A stretch of DNA of 39,930 nucleotides from Pseudomonadota bacterium (GTDB lineage: Bacteria; Desulfobacterota; Desulfovibrionia; Desulfovibrionales; Desulfovibrionaceae): contig JAEXRD010000038.1 of the NCBI GenBank assembly GCA_023438245.1, positions 1 to 39,930 on the forward strand, in the 5' to 3' direction. Position numbers and translations under genes: made by a program. Below the pieces are notes generated by a model that worked only from the letters and a program-made list of their open reading frames with translations, did no database searches and was not told the origin of the DNA. The first letter of the stretch is position 1. Each line of letters starts with the position of its first letter. Below are positions 39,773 through 39,930 of the stretch, in pieces.

Positions 39773-39930
39773 TTACACGCAGCCGGTGGGCTTGGGCAGG
39801 CCGGCCATCTTGCAGGCGCCCTTGCCGGGGCCGGAGGGGAACAGCTCGTAGATTTCCTTGAGCTTGTAGCCGGTCACCTTGGACAGGATGCGCACCATGG
39901 GGGCGATGCCGTTCTTCTTGTAGTAGTCCT
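39773..39930 (-). CDS. dsrC: DsrC (sulfite-reductase-associated sulfur carrier), 3' part
   Basis: Only the last 51 codons lie in the window; the 5' part is beyond the right edge. The visible part has NGIAPMVRILSKVTGYKLK and ELFPSGPGKGACKMAGLP, and ends PKPTGCV. The two Cys, 11 residues apart with the second next to last, are the redox pair of true DsrC, which takes sulfur from dissimilatory sulfite reductase DsrAB as a trisulfide and passes electrons to the DsrMKJOP membrane complex. TusE-type relatives keep only the last Cys. This is the best marker in the window for sulfate or sulfite reduction. Confidence 0.93.
   Translation of the reverse strand, partial: DYYKKNGIAPMVRILSKVTGYKLKEIYELFPSGPGKGACKMAGLPKPTGCV

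Overview
The window is about 40 kb of GC-rich DNA from what is most likely a Desulfovibrio-type sulfate-reducing bacterium (Desulfovibrionales; this is an inference). The evidence is the C-terminal end of a DsrC protein at the right edge, with its two redox cysteines in the CKMAGLPKPTGCV tail. It is supported by hydrogenase-maturation genes hypD and hypE, a strong GC bias at third codon positions, and the gene order of the ribosomal region.

Right to left on the minus strand, 32388 to 1006 is one unbroken 31.4-kb block for transcription and translation. It starts with four tRNAs (Thr-TGT, Tyr-GTA, Gly-TCC, Thr-GGT), then tuf, rpmG, tRNA-Trp, secE, nusG, rplK, rplA, rplJ, rplL, rpoB, rpoC, rpsL, rpsG and fusA. 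The S10, spc and alpha gene sets follow: rpsJ, rplC, rplD, rplW, rplB, rpsS, rplV, rpsC, rplP, rpmC, rpsQ, rplN, rplX, rplE, rpsN, rpsH, rplF, rplR, rpsE, rpmD, rplO, secY, map, rpmJ, rpsM, rpsK, rpsD, rpoA, rplQ. That is 42 proteins and 5 tRNAs. Two genes, rpmD and rpmJ, are small and easily missed. A strong intrinsic terminator follows rplQ, and then comes a LysR-family regulator gene (1-897).

Most joints in this block are 0-20 nt or overlap. The few long gaps carry the regulatory signals. These are an L1-site-like hairpin before rplK, an L10 leader before rplJ, an attenuator before rpoB, consensus -35 boxes before the tRNAs, rpsL and rpsJ, and a terminator-like hairpin between rpsM and rpsK.

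To the right of the tRNA promoter, three plus-strand genes run divergently: a tRNA-dihydrouridine synthase (possibly leaderless), ispH (isoprenoid synthesis) and cheV (chemotaxis coupling). A bidirectional terminator separates them from a minus-strand set read hypD, hypE, a DUF2238-like membrane protein and a VOC (glyoxalase-fold) protein. Beyond hypD are a DinB-like protein and the 3' end of dsrC.

I found no mobile element, CRISPR array, prophage or clear new multi-gene system. The window is mainly core housekeeping DNA. The most informative leads are the RNA regulatory elements in the gaps of the ribosomal block.
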